Under the pieces are notes generated by a model. That model made no database searches. It was not told where the DNA came from and saw nothing but the letters and a program-made list of their open reading frames with translations. A stretch of 64,000 nt of DNA from Pacificimonas pallii (GTDB lineage Bacteria > Pseudomonadota > Alphaproteobacteria > Sphingomonadales > Sphingomonadaceae), in the NCBI RefSeq assembly GCF_019204005.1, contig NZ_JAGSPA010000001.1, positions 186,001 through 250,000 of the forward strand. The letters run 5' to 3'. This document shows positions 27,626-36,510 of the stretch, in pieces. The position numbers and the translations under genes were made by a program. Every line of letters begins with the position of its first letter. Position 1 is the first letter of the stretch.

Positions 27626-28915
27626 TTACTCCAGCAGATCACCCGGCAAGGTGGGTTCTGAAATCAGGCGCTCAAACGCGGCCCATTTCGCTTTCTGCCC
27701 GCCCGGCTGCCGCGCGATATACGCCTCTACCATGTCGAGTCCGAGGCCGTAATTGACGATATAGCTGCGATAGGTGTCGATGAATTTCAGCGACTGTTCG
27801 GCCTTCTCGGGCGAAAGAAGCTGGATCTCCTGCATCGCCCTTGCGGCCCCGGCGCGGGACATGCGCCCGGCGAGGTAGGCATCGGCGATCGTGTACCGCG
27901 CCGGGGTCAGCTCCGCCAGCGCCTCATTCAGTTCGGCAAAGCGCGTAGCGGTCGCGGGATCAAGTTCAGCCAAGGGGTATAGCACCTTGGCCTCGAACGC
28001 GGTCTTCGCATCGCCCGGAAACGCCATTTCGATGCCCGCATTGGCCGTGCCCTCCGCGATCAGCGAAAGCGGCGAAAAAAGCGGATAGACTTGGAATTCC
28101 GGCCAGCCGCGGCCTTGCACCAGGCGCGCTTCCAGGAGGGCATTCAGCGTATGGTGACCGGGATAGCCCTCGTGACAGCCAAGGTCGACGGCGCGGGAAA
28201 TCTTCACCGGCAGGTCGGTGTTGACCTGAATCAGACTGTTCGCGTCGCCCTGGTAATAATTATATCCGCTCCATGGCTTGTCCTTCACGAACTCAAGCGT
28301 GAAGCGCTCATTTTCCGGCAAATCGATATAGAGTTCGGTTGCCGCCCGGCAGCGCGCGATCGCCGCGCGCATGACCTTGCCGAGCGCAGCTTCGGGGATT
28401 TCATATTGCCTGCTGACAGCATCGATGCGTTGCCACAGCGGGCCGTCGCCGGGAACAAGCCTGGCGATACGGGCATGGACCTCGCCAAAGCTGTCGAGAG
28501 CAGGCAGGTCGGGCATCACGCCAAATAGCAGTTCCGCCTCTTCGGCGAACGAATATTCGCGGCCGCGCCGCATGGCGATGCGGGCTTCAACGGCGCGAAG
28601 CTGCGCGGCCATGAAATAGAGCCGCTTCTGCGCGACACGGTCAGAGGGGAAAGCAAGGCCCAGCGTGTCGAGGCGAAGGCGGTGCGCATCCCGTTCGAGG
28701 ACAGCGAGCGGGCGCTGACTGGCCTGCGCCTCCGCCTCCCATGCCGCGGGGCCGTAATAGGCATCGACATAGCCTGCTTCATATGTGCCATATTCAAGGA
28801 CGAGGCGAACATATTGTCGGGCAATGTCGTCCATCGTCCCGGCCCGTATCGGCGCGGCCATGATGGATAGCAGCGTGAACGCCGCCAGCGCGGCATATCG
28901 TAGACTTAAAGGCAT
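27626..28915 (-). CDS. DUF885-type secreted metallopeptidase-like protein
   Basis: This 429-residue protein starts with a signal peptide (MPLSLRYAALAAFTLLSIMA, cleavage near PIRAG) and carries the HEGYPGHHTLNALLEARL motif typical of DUF885/COG4805 proteins, an HExxH-like zinc site variant. The ATG at 28915 is chosen because GGGAGAG precedes it by 4 bases and the signal peptide begins there; the frame continues upstream to 29047 without sense. It is convergent with the antiporter gene. The substrate is unknown, and peptidase activity is inferred from the family. Confidence 0.85.
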   Translation of the reverse strand: MPLSLRYAALAAFTLLSIMAAPIRAGTMDDIARQYVRLVLEYGTYEAGYVDAYYGPAAWEAEAQASQRPLAVLERDAHRLRLDTLGLAFPSDRVAQKRLYFMAAQLRAVEARIAMRRGREYSFAEEAELLFGVMPDLPALDSFGEVHARIARLVPGDGPLWQRIDAVSRQYEIPEAALGKVMRAAIARCRAATELYIDLPENERFTLEFVKDKPWSGYNYYQGDANSLIQVNTDLPVKISRAVDLGCHEGYPGHHTLNALLEARLVQGRGWPEFQVYPLFSPLSLIAEGTANAGIEMAFPGDAKTAFEAKVLYPLAELDPATATRFAELNEALAELTPARYTIADAYLAGRMSRAGAARAMQEIQLLSPEKAEQSLKFIDTYRSYIVNYGLGLDMVEAYIARQPGGQKAKWAAFERLISEPTLPGDLLE

Positions 28916-29084
28916 GAAGCTCTCCCTATGATGCGGCAATGCCAAATGCGGACGATGCCGACAAGCCGGATGGCCGCAAAAGGGTCGGTGCGGGAAATGC
29001 AGCCTTTCACGTCCATTCGTGTAAACAGGCAAAGCGCGCCGGGACAAACGAGCTGGACCCGCGGCTCTGGAAGGAGAATTTCCG

Positions 29085-29684
29085 ATGGCGAAGACGCTGG
29101 AGTTCCTGATCGACCTGGTCAGCCCGAACGCCTATCTGGCATGGTATCCCGTGAAGGACCTGCTGAAACGCACGGGTGCGGAGCTGAAGATCACGCCGGT
29201 GTTTCTGGGCGGAATCATGAAGCTGACGGGCAACCGGCCGCCGATGATCGCCAATGCGGGGATCAAGGGCAAGAATGAGTATTTCATGCTGGAAATGCGG
29301 CGTTTCCAGGCAAAGCACGCGCTGGCGAAGTTCGCCATGAACCCGCATTTTCCGTTCATGACGATCGCGGTACAGCGCATGATGTGCGCGGCGGTGCGGG
29401 ATGGTCGCGGTACAGAATTCATCGAGCTGATGCTGCCGCACGCATGGGAGAATGGCGCGAATCTGGGCGATGTCGCTGTTTTAAAAAAAATTCTGGCAGC
29501 ATCGGATTTCGACGCGGACGCGATGGCGGCAGCGGCCGGCGATGCGGCGATCAAGGCGGAATTACTGGCAAACACCGAAGGCGCGGTGGCGCGCGGAGTG
29601 TTCGGCATCCCGAGCTTTTTCGTCGGTGATGAGCTGTATTTCGGGAAAGACCGCCTGGACGGCGTGGAGGACGCCCTGGGTTGA
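29085..29684 (+). CDS. 2-hydroxychromene-2-carboxylate isomerase-like (DsbA/GST-kappa fold)
   Basis: This 199-residue protein belongs to the thioredoxin-fold kappa/HCCA isomerase family: FLIDLVSPNAYLAWYPV at the N-terminus carries the active-site serine position, a helical insertion follows, and GVFGIPSFFVGDELYFGKDR gives the cis-proline segment and C-terminal strand. NahD-type members isomerise 2-hydroxychromene-2-carboxylate with glutathione in naphthalene breakdown. No other naphthalene genes are visible, and family members of unknown role are common in this lineage. A good GGAGAA site precedes the ATG. Confidence 0.87.
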   Translation: MAKTLEFLIDLVSPNAYLAWYPVKDLLKRTGAELKITPVFLGGIMKLTGNRPPMIANAGIKGKNEYFMLEMRRFQAKHALAKFAMNPHFPFMTIAVQRMMCAAVRDGRGTEFIELMLPHAWENGANLGDVAVLKKILAASDFDADAMAAAAGDAAIKAELLANTEGAVARGVFGIPSFFVGDELYFGKDRLDGVEDALG

Positions 29685-29689
29685 ACCAC

Positions 29690-29800
29690 TGCGCCCGCCA
29701 TCCTCGCAAAGGCGAGTATCCAGAGTGTCGACATTACGCCTGCATTTGCCCGCCTGGACTGGAACCCCGGGTTAACGGAAATGACGAGCTTCTCGGGTGA
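29690..29800. repeat. Degenerate interspersed palindromic element (copy 1)
   Basis: GCCATCCTCGCAAAGGCGAG (from about 29697) and the inverted right end around GAACCCCGGGTTAACGGAAA (29761-29780) form a roughly 100-base element. Its ends resemble those of the element at 33.5 kb. It looks like the GC-rich extragenic repeats common in alphaproteobacterial genomes. Confidence 0.4.
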
Positions 29801-29873
29801 TTTCCCTATTGGCACCATAAAGACGGTTAGCCGTTAAATCGCTATCAACGTTGCTGCTTTATACACTTGTCAA

Positions 29874-30842
29874 ATGGCCGGGCCGGAAAATGATATGAGT
29901 GCAGATATGCCTGTCTCTCAACCACTTAGCGAGCCTCGTAAAAGGAAAAATGAATCGAAATTCCGGACAAGAACCGACGAGGTATTACTACTTCTTTTGT
30001 GGGTGTTCATCGGAATTTTGTTTACTCGCGGAATGCATGAGTTAGGAATCGATAGAGACCTGAATTTTTTACCCTTAATTGTGACTGTCTGGATCGCCTC
30101 GGAACATTTTCGATATATGGGGCCATCGATTTTTATTCAAAAGTTCGCGTCGGTGGCGATGTTTATTTCTATAATAATTTCCTGCTTCAATGCTTTTGAT
30201 ATCAACATCGCAGACTATAATCATCCTCGTGTTACGCCTAACGGCGTAGTCTTTACATCAATTTTATCATTTATTGGAATGCTACTGCATTGGCGACGTT
30301 TTGCCTGGCTACCGTCCTTGGGCCCTGCAGTTTTCGCACTACTAATCGGCCTTATTGTAGCGCTGACATTGTTATTGCCAGGCACAGATAGAGATATGTG
30401 GAAACCAATACTAATCGTCTCAGCGACCTTGGGAATGGCACTCTCGAGACGTTTTGTAAATTTCTTTAATAAAGATGATAATAAAATCGCTGTAGATTGG
30501 AGTATACGGCTCTGCGTTTTATTTGGGTGCTGGGCGCTAGGAACACTATTTCGCTTGGACATTAGCGAATCGATCGGCTTAGCAATATTGATTGCATGTA
30601 TTTTTGTCGGGATAATTATTTTCATTGGCCTCTTCAAAAACGATTTCTGGTGCATACTTTTCGGGGTGATGCTGTTTGTTTCCGGATGGGGTCAAGCTGT
30701 GCGCTTTGACCAGCGACCTGAATACGGTCATGTCACCTATTTCATGATAATTGTGTTGGGTGCGCTATTGCTAATCGGCGTCAACTGGCAATTGATGAGA
30801 GGTACTCTTGTGAATTGGGCACGAGCGCGTTTGAAATCCTAA
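29874..30842 (+). CDS. AT-rich multi-pass membrane protein of unknown function
   Basis: This 322-residue protein was not recognised. After a polar, basic N-terminus of about 35 residues it has nine or ten hydrophobic helices, for example LLLLLWVFIGILF and VTYFMIIVLGALLLIGV, so it is an integral inner-membrane protein. Codon use is striking: many ATA, TTA and AAT codons, and sampled 60-base lines are 40-48 percent GC against 60-75 percent in neighbouring genes. That suggests recent acquisition. ATG at 29895 is an alternative start. It stands between a palindromic repeat and nadB, with no partner gene. Confidence 0.75.
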   Translation: MAGPENDMSADMPVSQPLSEPRKRKNESKFRTRTDEVLLLLLWVFIGILFTRGMHELGIDRDLNFLPLIVTVWIASEHFRYMGPSIFIQKFASVAMFISIIISCFNAFDINIADYNHPRVTPNGVVFTSILSFIGMLLHWRRFAWLPSLGPAVFALLIGLIVALTLLLPGTDRDMWKPILIVSATLGMALSRRFVNFFNKDDNKIAVDWSIRLCVLFGCWALGTLFRLDISESIGLAILIACIFVGIIIFIGLFKNDFWCILFGVMLFVSGWGQAVRFDQRPEYGHVTYFMIIVLGALLLIGVNWQLMRGTLVNWARARLKS

Positions 30843-30867
30843 CCTGTGCCAATTTTCGGAGCGCCCG

Positions 30868-32478
30868 CTAGGGGACCAGCACCGTATCGCTCGCGACCGG
30901 CAGCGTGTGCGTGCAGTCAGCATTATAGTGCAGCCCGCGGCTTTCCGGGCGTTCCTGGGCGCTTTGTACGATCAGGTCGGCGACGGTGACGAGGTTGCGC
31001 AGTTCAATCAGGTCGCCGCTGACGCGGAAATTGCCGTAATATTCCTCGACCTCGGCCTTCAGCATGTCGATGCGGTGCGCGGCGCGTTCGAGGCGCTTGT
31101 TGGTGCGCACGATGCCGACATAGTCCCACATGAAGCGGCGGATTTCACGCCAATTGTGCTGCACCACGACCTCCTCATCGGGGTCACGGACGCGGCTTTC
31201 ATCCCACGGACGGATGTCCGGCGGCGTCACGAGGTCGGCGCGGGTTTCCAGAATGTGCGCTGCGGCGCTCTCGCCATAAACCAGACATTCGAGCAGGGAA
31301 TTGGAGGCGAGGCGGTTGGCGCCGTGCAGGCCCGACTGGGTGACTTCGCCCGCCGCGTAAAGCCCGGGCAGATCGGTGCGGCCATCGCGGTCCACCATGA
31401 CGCCGCCGCAGGTATAATGCTGCGCCGGAACGACGGGGATCGGCTGTGTCGTCATGTCGATGCCGAGGCCCGCGAGCTTCTTCAGGATCGTCGGGAAATG
31501 ATGCTCGATGAAGCGCTCGCTCTCATGGCTGATGTCGAGGTGGACATAGTCGAGGCCGAGGCGCTTGATTTCATGATCGATGGCGCGGGCGACGATGTCG
31601 CGCGGCGCGAGTTCGCCGCGTTCGTCGAAACGGGGCATGAAGCGCTCGCCGCCGCCCTCGACACCGGGCGGAAGTTTCAAGAGTCCGCCCTCGCCGCGCA
31701 CGGCTTCGGTGATCAGGAAGTTCTTGACCTCCAGATTGTAAAGGCAGGTCGGGTGGAACTGCATGAATTCCATGTTGGAGACACGGCTGCCCGCGCGCCA
31801 GGCCATGGCAATACCGTCGCCGGTCGCGCCCCTTGGCGCCGTGGAGAACAAATAGGTGCGCCCTGCCCCCCCGGTCGCAAGAACGGTCGCCTTCCCCGTG
31901 ATCGTATCCACTTTCCGCGTATGCCGATTATAGGCGTAGACGCCCCAGACCTGCCGCTCGTCATCCTCCGCCGTGGGCGAATGACGACCGGTGATGAGGT
32001 CGATGGCTACCATGTCGGGAAGCAGTGTGAGGTTGGGTTCCGCCCGTGCCGCTTTTTCCAGCGCCTCCTGCACCGACCAGCCGGTGGCGTCGTCGACATG
32101 GACGATGCGGCGGGCGGAATGGCCGCCTTCCCGGGTCAGGTGCCAGCGTTCATTGCCGGTTTCATCGGGATTGAAGGGAACGCCCAGCTCCGCCAGCCGC
32201 GCAATGGCGCGCGGCGCATTTTCGACGACGAATTCGACGGTCTGCAGATTGTTGAGGCCCGCGCCTGCGATCATCGTGTCATTGATATGCGATTCGAACG
32301 TGTCGCCCGGCTCCAGAACCGCTGCGATGCCGCCCTGCGCCCATGTGGTCGAGCCCGCATTGAGGTCGCCCTTCGAAAGCACGGCGACTTTCATGGTTCT
32401 GGCGAGCATCAGCGCGGCGGTGAGCCCCGCCGCGCCGCTGCCGATGATGACGGCGTCGAAGGATAGGGGTGCCGTCAT
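30868..32478 (-). CDS. nadB: L-aspartate oxidase
   Basis: This 536-residue flavoprotein oxidises L-aspartate to iminoaspartate, the first step of de novo NAD synthesis, using fumarate or oxygen. The FAD motif GSGAAGLTAAL is near residue 12, then STTWAQGGIAAVL, HPTCLY, GVMVDRDGRTDLPGLYAAGE and NRLASNSLLECLVYG, all characteristic of NadB, with a C-terminal succinate-dehydrogenase-like helical domain. nadA and nadC are not adjacent. Using the kynurenine pathway for degradation rather than for NAD synthesis fits with this separate aspartate route. Confidence 0.95.
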   Translation of the reverse strand: MTAPLSFDAVIIGSGAAGLTAALMLARTMKVAVLSKGDLNAGSTTWAQGGIAAVLEPGDTFESHINDTMIAGAGLNNLQTVEFVVENAPRAIARLAELGVPFNPDETGNERWHLTREGGHSARRIVHVDDATGWSVQEALEKAARAEPNLTLLPDMVAIDLITGRHSPTAEDDERQVWGVYAYNRHTRKVDTITGKATVLATGGAGRTYLFSTAPRGATGDGIAMAWRAGSRVSNMEFMQFHPTCLYNLEVKNFLITEAVRGEGGLLKLPPGVEGGGERFMPRFDERGELAPRDIVARAIDHEIKRLGLDYVHLDISHESERFIEHHFPTILKKLAGLGIDMTTQPIPVVPAQHYTCGGVMVDRDGRTDLPGLYAAGEVTQSGLHGANRLASNSLLECLVYGESAAAHILETRADLVTPPDIRPWDESRVRDPDEEVVVQHNWREIRRFMWDYVGIVRTNKRLERAAHRIDMLKAEVEEYYGNFRVSGDLIELRNLVTVADLIVQSAQERPESRGLHYNADCTHTLPVASDTVLVP

Positions 32479-32532
32479 GCGCTATGTGGGTTCCGTTTAC
32501 TTCCCTGCCCACTGGGGAGGCGTTTGTTTGTT

Positions 32533-33459
32533 TCAGGCATCGACCACTCCGGCACTGGTGAGATTGAGGAATACGTCTTCGAGGTCGGCTTCGCGGGTCG
32601 AGACGTCGTCGACCGTCAGGCCGCGTTCCGAAAGGGCGCTGAGCAGCTGTCCGGCACGGATTTCGGCGCGGTTGTAGGTCAGGACCAGTTCGCGTTTTCC
32701 AACGAGTTCGGCTTTCAAAACGGGGAGCCCCTTCGGCACCGCGTCCAGGTCGCTGGCAAGCACGGCAATCAGGATTTTTTCCTTGGCGGTGGCGAGGAGC
32801 GTGGAGGTCCTGTCATTCGCGATGACTTCGCCGTGATTGATGATGGCGATCCGGTCGCAAAGCTCTTCCGCCTCCTCCAGATAGTGCGTCGTCAGGACGA
32901 CGGTCGTCCCCTCCGCATGCAGCTGGCGGACATATTCCCACAATTGCTGGCGCAGTTCGATATCGACGCCCGCAGTCGGCTCGTCAAGGATCAGGATGGG
33001 CGGGTTGTGCACCAGCGCCTTGCCGATCAGCAGGCGGCGCTTCATGCCGCCCGACAGCGTGCGCGCATAGGCGTTCGCCTTGTCCTCAAGCCGCAAGGCG
33101 CGGAGGATTTCCATGGACCGGCGGTCTTTCGGCGCGACGCCGTACATGCCCGCCTGCAACTCCAGCGCTTCCAGCGGCGTGAAGAAAGCGTCGAACAGCA
33201 CCTCCTGCGGCACGATGCCAATGGCACGCTTCGCATTGCGCGGGTCGTCGTCAATGTCGAAGCCCCAGATGGAGGCACTGCCCGCCGTCTTGTTCACCAG
33301 CCCCGCAAGGATGTTGATGAGCGTCGATTTGCCCGCGCCATTGGGGCCGAGAAGACCGAATATCTGGCCGCGCTCGACATCGAAGCTCACGCCCTTCAGC
33401 GCGCGCTTGCCGTCGGAATAGACCTTCTCGACGTCACGGATTTCAATAGCTGCTGTCAT
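32533..33459 (-). CDS. ABC transporter ATP-binding protein (stand-alone)
   Basis: This 308-residue ATPase has Walker A GPNGAGKST, Q-loop region GIVPQEVLFD, signature LSGGMKRRLLIG, Walker B ILILDEPTAGVD and switch LTTHYLEEAEELCD, followed by a C-terminal domain of about 90 residues as in drug or polysaccharide exporters (CcmA/DrrA-like). It energises an ABC-2 type exporter. No permease gene is adjacent on either side, so the partner must be elsewhere. The spacing of 55 bases to nadB downstream suggests no functional link. Confidence 0.93.
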   Translation of the reverse strand: MTAAIEIRDVEKVYSDGKRALKGVSFDVERGQIFGLLGPNGAGKSTLINILAGLVNKTAGSASIWGFDIDDDPRNAKRAIGIVPQEVLFDAFFTPLEALELQAGMYGVAPKDRRSMEILRALRLEDKANAYARTLSGGMKRRLLIGKALVHNPPILILDEPTAGVDIELRQQLWEYVRQLHAEGTTVVLTTHYLEEAEELCDRIAIINHGEVIANDRTSTLLATAKEKILIAVLASDLDAVPKGLPVLKAELVGKRELVLTYNRAEIRAGQLLSALSERGLTVDDVSTREADLEDVFLNLTSAGVVDA

Positions 33460-33529
33460 GATGTGAGGCGTTAGCGGCGCGCGCGGGCGCCGTCTACGCC
33501 TCGCACGGCTACACTTTTTGCCGCATTAA

Positions 33530-33635
33530 TTGTCGTCGTACCGGCAAAAGCCGGTCTCCATCTTTTGCGAGAGGGCCAGGGCGTGAACTCCAGAGGTGGA
33601 CCCCGGCCTGCGCAAGGGTGACGGGGGGAGGGATG
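33530..33635. repeat. Interspersed palindromic element with inverted ends (copy 2)
   Basis: The left end CGTACCGGCAAAAGCCGGTC (from 33537) and right end GACCCCGGCCTGCGCAAGGG (from 33599) are inverted relatives, with about 45 bases between them. It lies in the gap between the tldD and ABC ATPase genes and resembles the repeats at 29.7 and 39.2 kb. It may act as a transcription barrier. Confidence 0.45.
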
Positions 33636-33666
33636 GCGGGAAGAAAGCGCGGGATATCCCTTTGCG

Positions 33667-35115
33667 CTACGCAGCCGTACCGCCAACCGTCAGCCCCTCG
33701 GCCAGCAGGGTCGGCTGGCCAACGCCCGCGGGCACACTTTGTCCGCCCTTGCCGCAAATGCCGACGCCCTCGTCCAGCGCGAAATCATTGCCGATGGCGG
33801 TAACACGCTTCATCACGTCGGGGCCATTGCCGATCAGCGTCGCGCCCTTGATCGGCGCGCCGAGCTTACCGCCCTCGATCCGATATGCTTCGGTCAGGGA
33901 GAAGACGAATTTGCCGGACGTGATGTCGACCTGCCCGCCGCCGAAGCTTTTGGCGTAAATCCCGTCGCCCGCCCTTTTGATGATGTCCTCTGGCGCCGCT
34001 TCTCCGCCCAGCATGTAGGTGTTCGTCATGCGCGGCATGGGCGCGTGGGCGTATGATTCGCGGCGGCCATTGCCGGTCGGCGCCGTATCCATCAGGCGCG
34101 CATTCAGGCGGTCCTGCATATAGCCGACCAGCACGCCGTCCTCGATCAGCACGGTTTCTTCCGTCGGCGTGCCCTCATCATCGATGCTGAGCGATCCGCG
34201 CCGGGCCTCCATCGCGCCATTGTCGACAATGGTGACGCCCTTGGCGGCAACCCGTTCGCCGATGCGGCCGGAGAATGTCGACTGGCCCTTGCGGTTGAAA
34301 TCCCCCTCGAGCCCGTGGCCCACAGCCTCGTGCAGCAGCACGCCGCACCAGCCGGGGCCCATGACAACGTTCATTTCGCCCGCCGGGGCCGCGACGCTTT
34401 CCAGGTTCACCAGCGCCTGCGCCAGCGCGATATCGATACCGCGCTGCCAACTCGCCTCGTCCATCAATTGTTCCAGGTCATAGCGGCCGCCAATACCGTG
34501 ATAGCCGCGTTCACGGCGACCATTGGCATCCACGACGATCTCGATATTCATGCGCACAAGAGGGCGGATATCGCGCGCGGTGAAGCCGTCCGCGCGGACG
34601 ATTTCGACGGCGGAGTGGCTGGCCATCATGCTGACCGAGACCTGATGCACACGCGGGTCTCGTGCACGGGCGGCGGCGTCGATCCTGCCGAGCAGGCCGA
34701 TTTTATCCGCAAAGGGCGTCGCGTCGATGGGGGAGTTGGCGCCGTATAACGAACGGTTGGTGCGGCGCGGCGACGGCGCGATGATCGCGTCATGGCCTCT
34801 GGCGGCAAGCCCCACCGTCTCGCCCGCGCGGCGGATGGCGGCTTCGCTCAGCACATTGGAATGGGCAAACGCGGTCTTCTCCCCCGCCAGCCCGCGCAGG
34901 CCAAAGCCGCGCATATGATCATAGCCCGCCTTTTTCAGACGGCCATCGTCGAACACAAAGCTCTCCGAAACCGCATTCTGCACGTAAAGCTCGCCGTCAT
35001 CGGTGCCAGACAGGACATCCGCGACCACATCCGGCAGGCGGGATGGATCGAGGTCTGTGTCGGCGTAAAGCAATTCGGCGGGATCGGCGGCGCGCGCGTG
35101 AGGAGTTTCGGTCAT
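33667..35115 (-). CDS. tldD: Metalloprotease TldD
   Basis: This 482-residue protein matches TldD, which with TldE forms a heterodimeric zinc protease acting on modified peptides and on CcdA-type antitoxins. It has the HEAVGHGLEGDFNRKG zinc motif (HExxxH) in the middle, the VNLESVAAPAGEMNVVMGPG strand and the C-terminal GICGKGGQSVPAGVGQPTL signature. TldE (PmbA) is not in the window. The start ATG at 35115 gives the normal length. Confidence 0.94.
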   Translation of the reverse strand: MTETPHARAADPAELLYADTDLDPSRLPDVVADVLSGTDDGELYVQNAVSESFVFDDGRLKKAGYDHMRGFGLRGLAGEKTAFAHSNVLSEAAIRRAGETVGLAARGHDAIIAPSPRRTNRSLYGANSPIDATPFADKIGLLGRIDAAARARDPRVHQVSVSMMASHSAVEIVRADGFTARDIRPLVRMNIEIVVDANGRRERGYHGIGGRYDLEQLMDEASWQRGIDIALAQALVNLESVAAPAGEMNVVMGPGWCGVLLHEAVGHGLEGDFNRKGQSTFSGRIGERVAAKGVTIVDNGAMEARRGSLSIDDEGTPTEETVLIEDGVLVGYMQDRLNARLMDTAPTGNGRRESYAHAPMPRMTNTYMLGGEAAPEDIIKRAGDGIYAKSFGGGQVDITSGKFVFSLTEAYRIEGGKLGAPIKGATLIGNGPDVMKRVTAIGNDFALDEGVGICGKGGQSVPAGVGQPTLLAEGLTVGGTAA

Positions 35116-35264
35116 CGCGTCTATATGCGCGCGGCGGCCGGCTTGTGCCAGAGGTGCGGGAAAAAGAGGGCACGGGGAATATGTGCGACTCCTTAAGTCC
35201 CGTCTTATCTACTTCCGCCCTGAATTTTGGAGAGATCCGGTATCGCCTGGCGTTCCGACCGACG

Positions 35265-36125
35265 TCACTCGCTGGCTTCAGCGGCGGCGCTGGCCTGACA
35301 ACGGAGCACGAGGCCATATTCGGCAAGCCAATCGGCCCCGGTCGGCAATAGATATTGGAGCGCCTCCGGTAACAAGCCATGAAGTGTGTTGGCGTGAACC
35401 AGATCATCACGCCGGTCGGAATAACACATGGGAGACCGTACGCTTGAAACAAACCGAAGGAGGCCCTCCTCCGTATCTCCACCCTCGTCAGCGAGCGAGA
35501 TAAATAGTGGCGGACGGTCTGTCTCTGCCTCCCTTGCAAAGTTTCGCGAAAGTGCCTGCCCATTCCACTGCATGCTTGGCGAAAGTGCAGCATATCCATC
35601 GAACAGTTCAGGCGTCTTGATCCATGTTTCGACAACAAAATGCCCTGCTGCACTCTCTCCGAGCAGGAAGGCCCGGCCATCGTCACGGTAATGTTCGCGC
35701 AGCAAGGGAAGCACTTCGGACGACAGCCAGTGCCTGAAACCATCGCTTTCCCCTGCTGTCGGGAAACGTTTCTGTTCTGGCTCCGATGATGTCGGCGGCA
35801 GCAACTCACGTTGCCGGTCGACTGTTTCTATACCGACGAAAATTGCGGGGACGCTTCGCTGCCAAAGCTGGTTCCAGCGCTCAATTCCCAGGCTCAGGAA
35901 GAAATCCTGCTGCAAACCCGCATCGAGCATCAGCACCATGGGATAGGTCTGGTCATCCTGCCCATAACCTGTCGGCAAAACGACATTCACGCGTCGTTCC
36001 GCATCATGCGTCGACAAGATATGGGACGTTCCGATCGTCAGAGGTTCGGAGCGAAGCGCGTCACGCGCGTGCAATGGCGTCACGAAAAGCAGCAAAATTA
36101 CGGAAGCAAATGCAGGTATTTTCAT
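35265..36125 (-). CDS. Secreted esterase of the alpha/beta hydrolase (esterase D/IroE-like) family
   Basis: This 286-residue protein begins with a signal peptide (MKIPAFASVILLLFVTPLHA) and continues as an esterase-D type alpha/beta hydrolase. The strand YPMVLMLDAG leads to the oxyanion region, FLLGESAAGHFVVE holds the nucleophile serine, and the C-terminal LVHANTLHGLLPEAL carries the likely histidine. The ATG at 36125 is chosen because the signal peptide starts there, although the frame is open to 36356. It stands alone, divergent from pepN. A secreted carboxylesterase role is likely, with the substrate unknown. Confidence 0.82.
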   Translation of the reverse strand: MKIPAFASVILLLFVTPLHARDALRSEPLTIGTSHILSTHDAERRVNVVLPTGYGQDDQTYPMVLMLDAGLQQDFFLSLGIERWNQLWQRSVPAIFVGIETVDRQRELLPPTSSEPEQKRFPTAGESDGFRHWLSSEVLPLLREHYRDDGRAFLLGESAAGHFVVETWIKTPELFDGYAALSPSMQWNGQALSRNFAREAETDRPPLFISLADEGGDTEEGLLRFVSSVRSPMCYSDRRDDLVHANTLHGLLPEALQYLLPTGADWLAEYGLVLRCQASAAAEASE

Positions 36126-36510
36126 GTGGGAAATATTCCTGTCCTCAAAAGACATCGGTGTAACCTCAACGTCCATTGGCTTGGTCCTAACAGGCTTGTT
36201 CGCGCGCTGCCAGCACGCCTGAATTCTATTCCCCTCCCACCCCCCGGACATAGCCAGACCGACGGTGCCCACGTCCGTCGCGCTGCGCCATCGTCGCCCG
36301 CTTGCTGACAAAAGCCGACGATGATCCGATGCACAATTGGCCCGAGCCGATCGCAACGACGGGGACCGACCGGAATGTTCACGACCGCCATTTCTGCGAG
36401 CGCTATGCGCCGAATGGCGGGTCTTTTTTGCGGCGGCGCTGCCGATTCAGCCGCCATCCTCAGCGATTCTCTCCATTGCACGGTGCCAATGCCGCGCTAA
36501 CTCGTTCGAC
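36126..36510. other. Divergent intergenic region upstream of pepN
   Basis: This 385-base region separates the secreted esterase gene from pepN. Open frames on both strands cross it but none has a recognisable domain or ribosome binding site. No clear promoter pair, RNA gene or terminator was seen. Confidence 0.35.

Noticed and set aside
30907-32466. A 519-codon open frame antisense to nadB
   Set aside because: It is a shadow of the intact nadB gene; no motif and unusual composition.
36122-36481. A 119-codon minus-strand frame before pepN
   Set aside because: No ribosome binding site, no domain and an Arg/Ala-rich composition typical of random high-GC frames.
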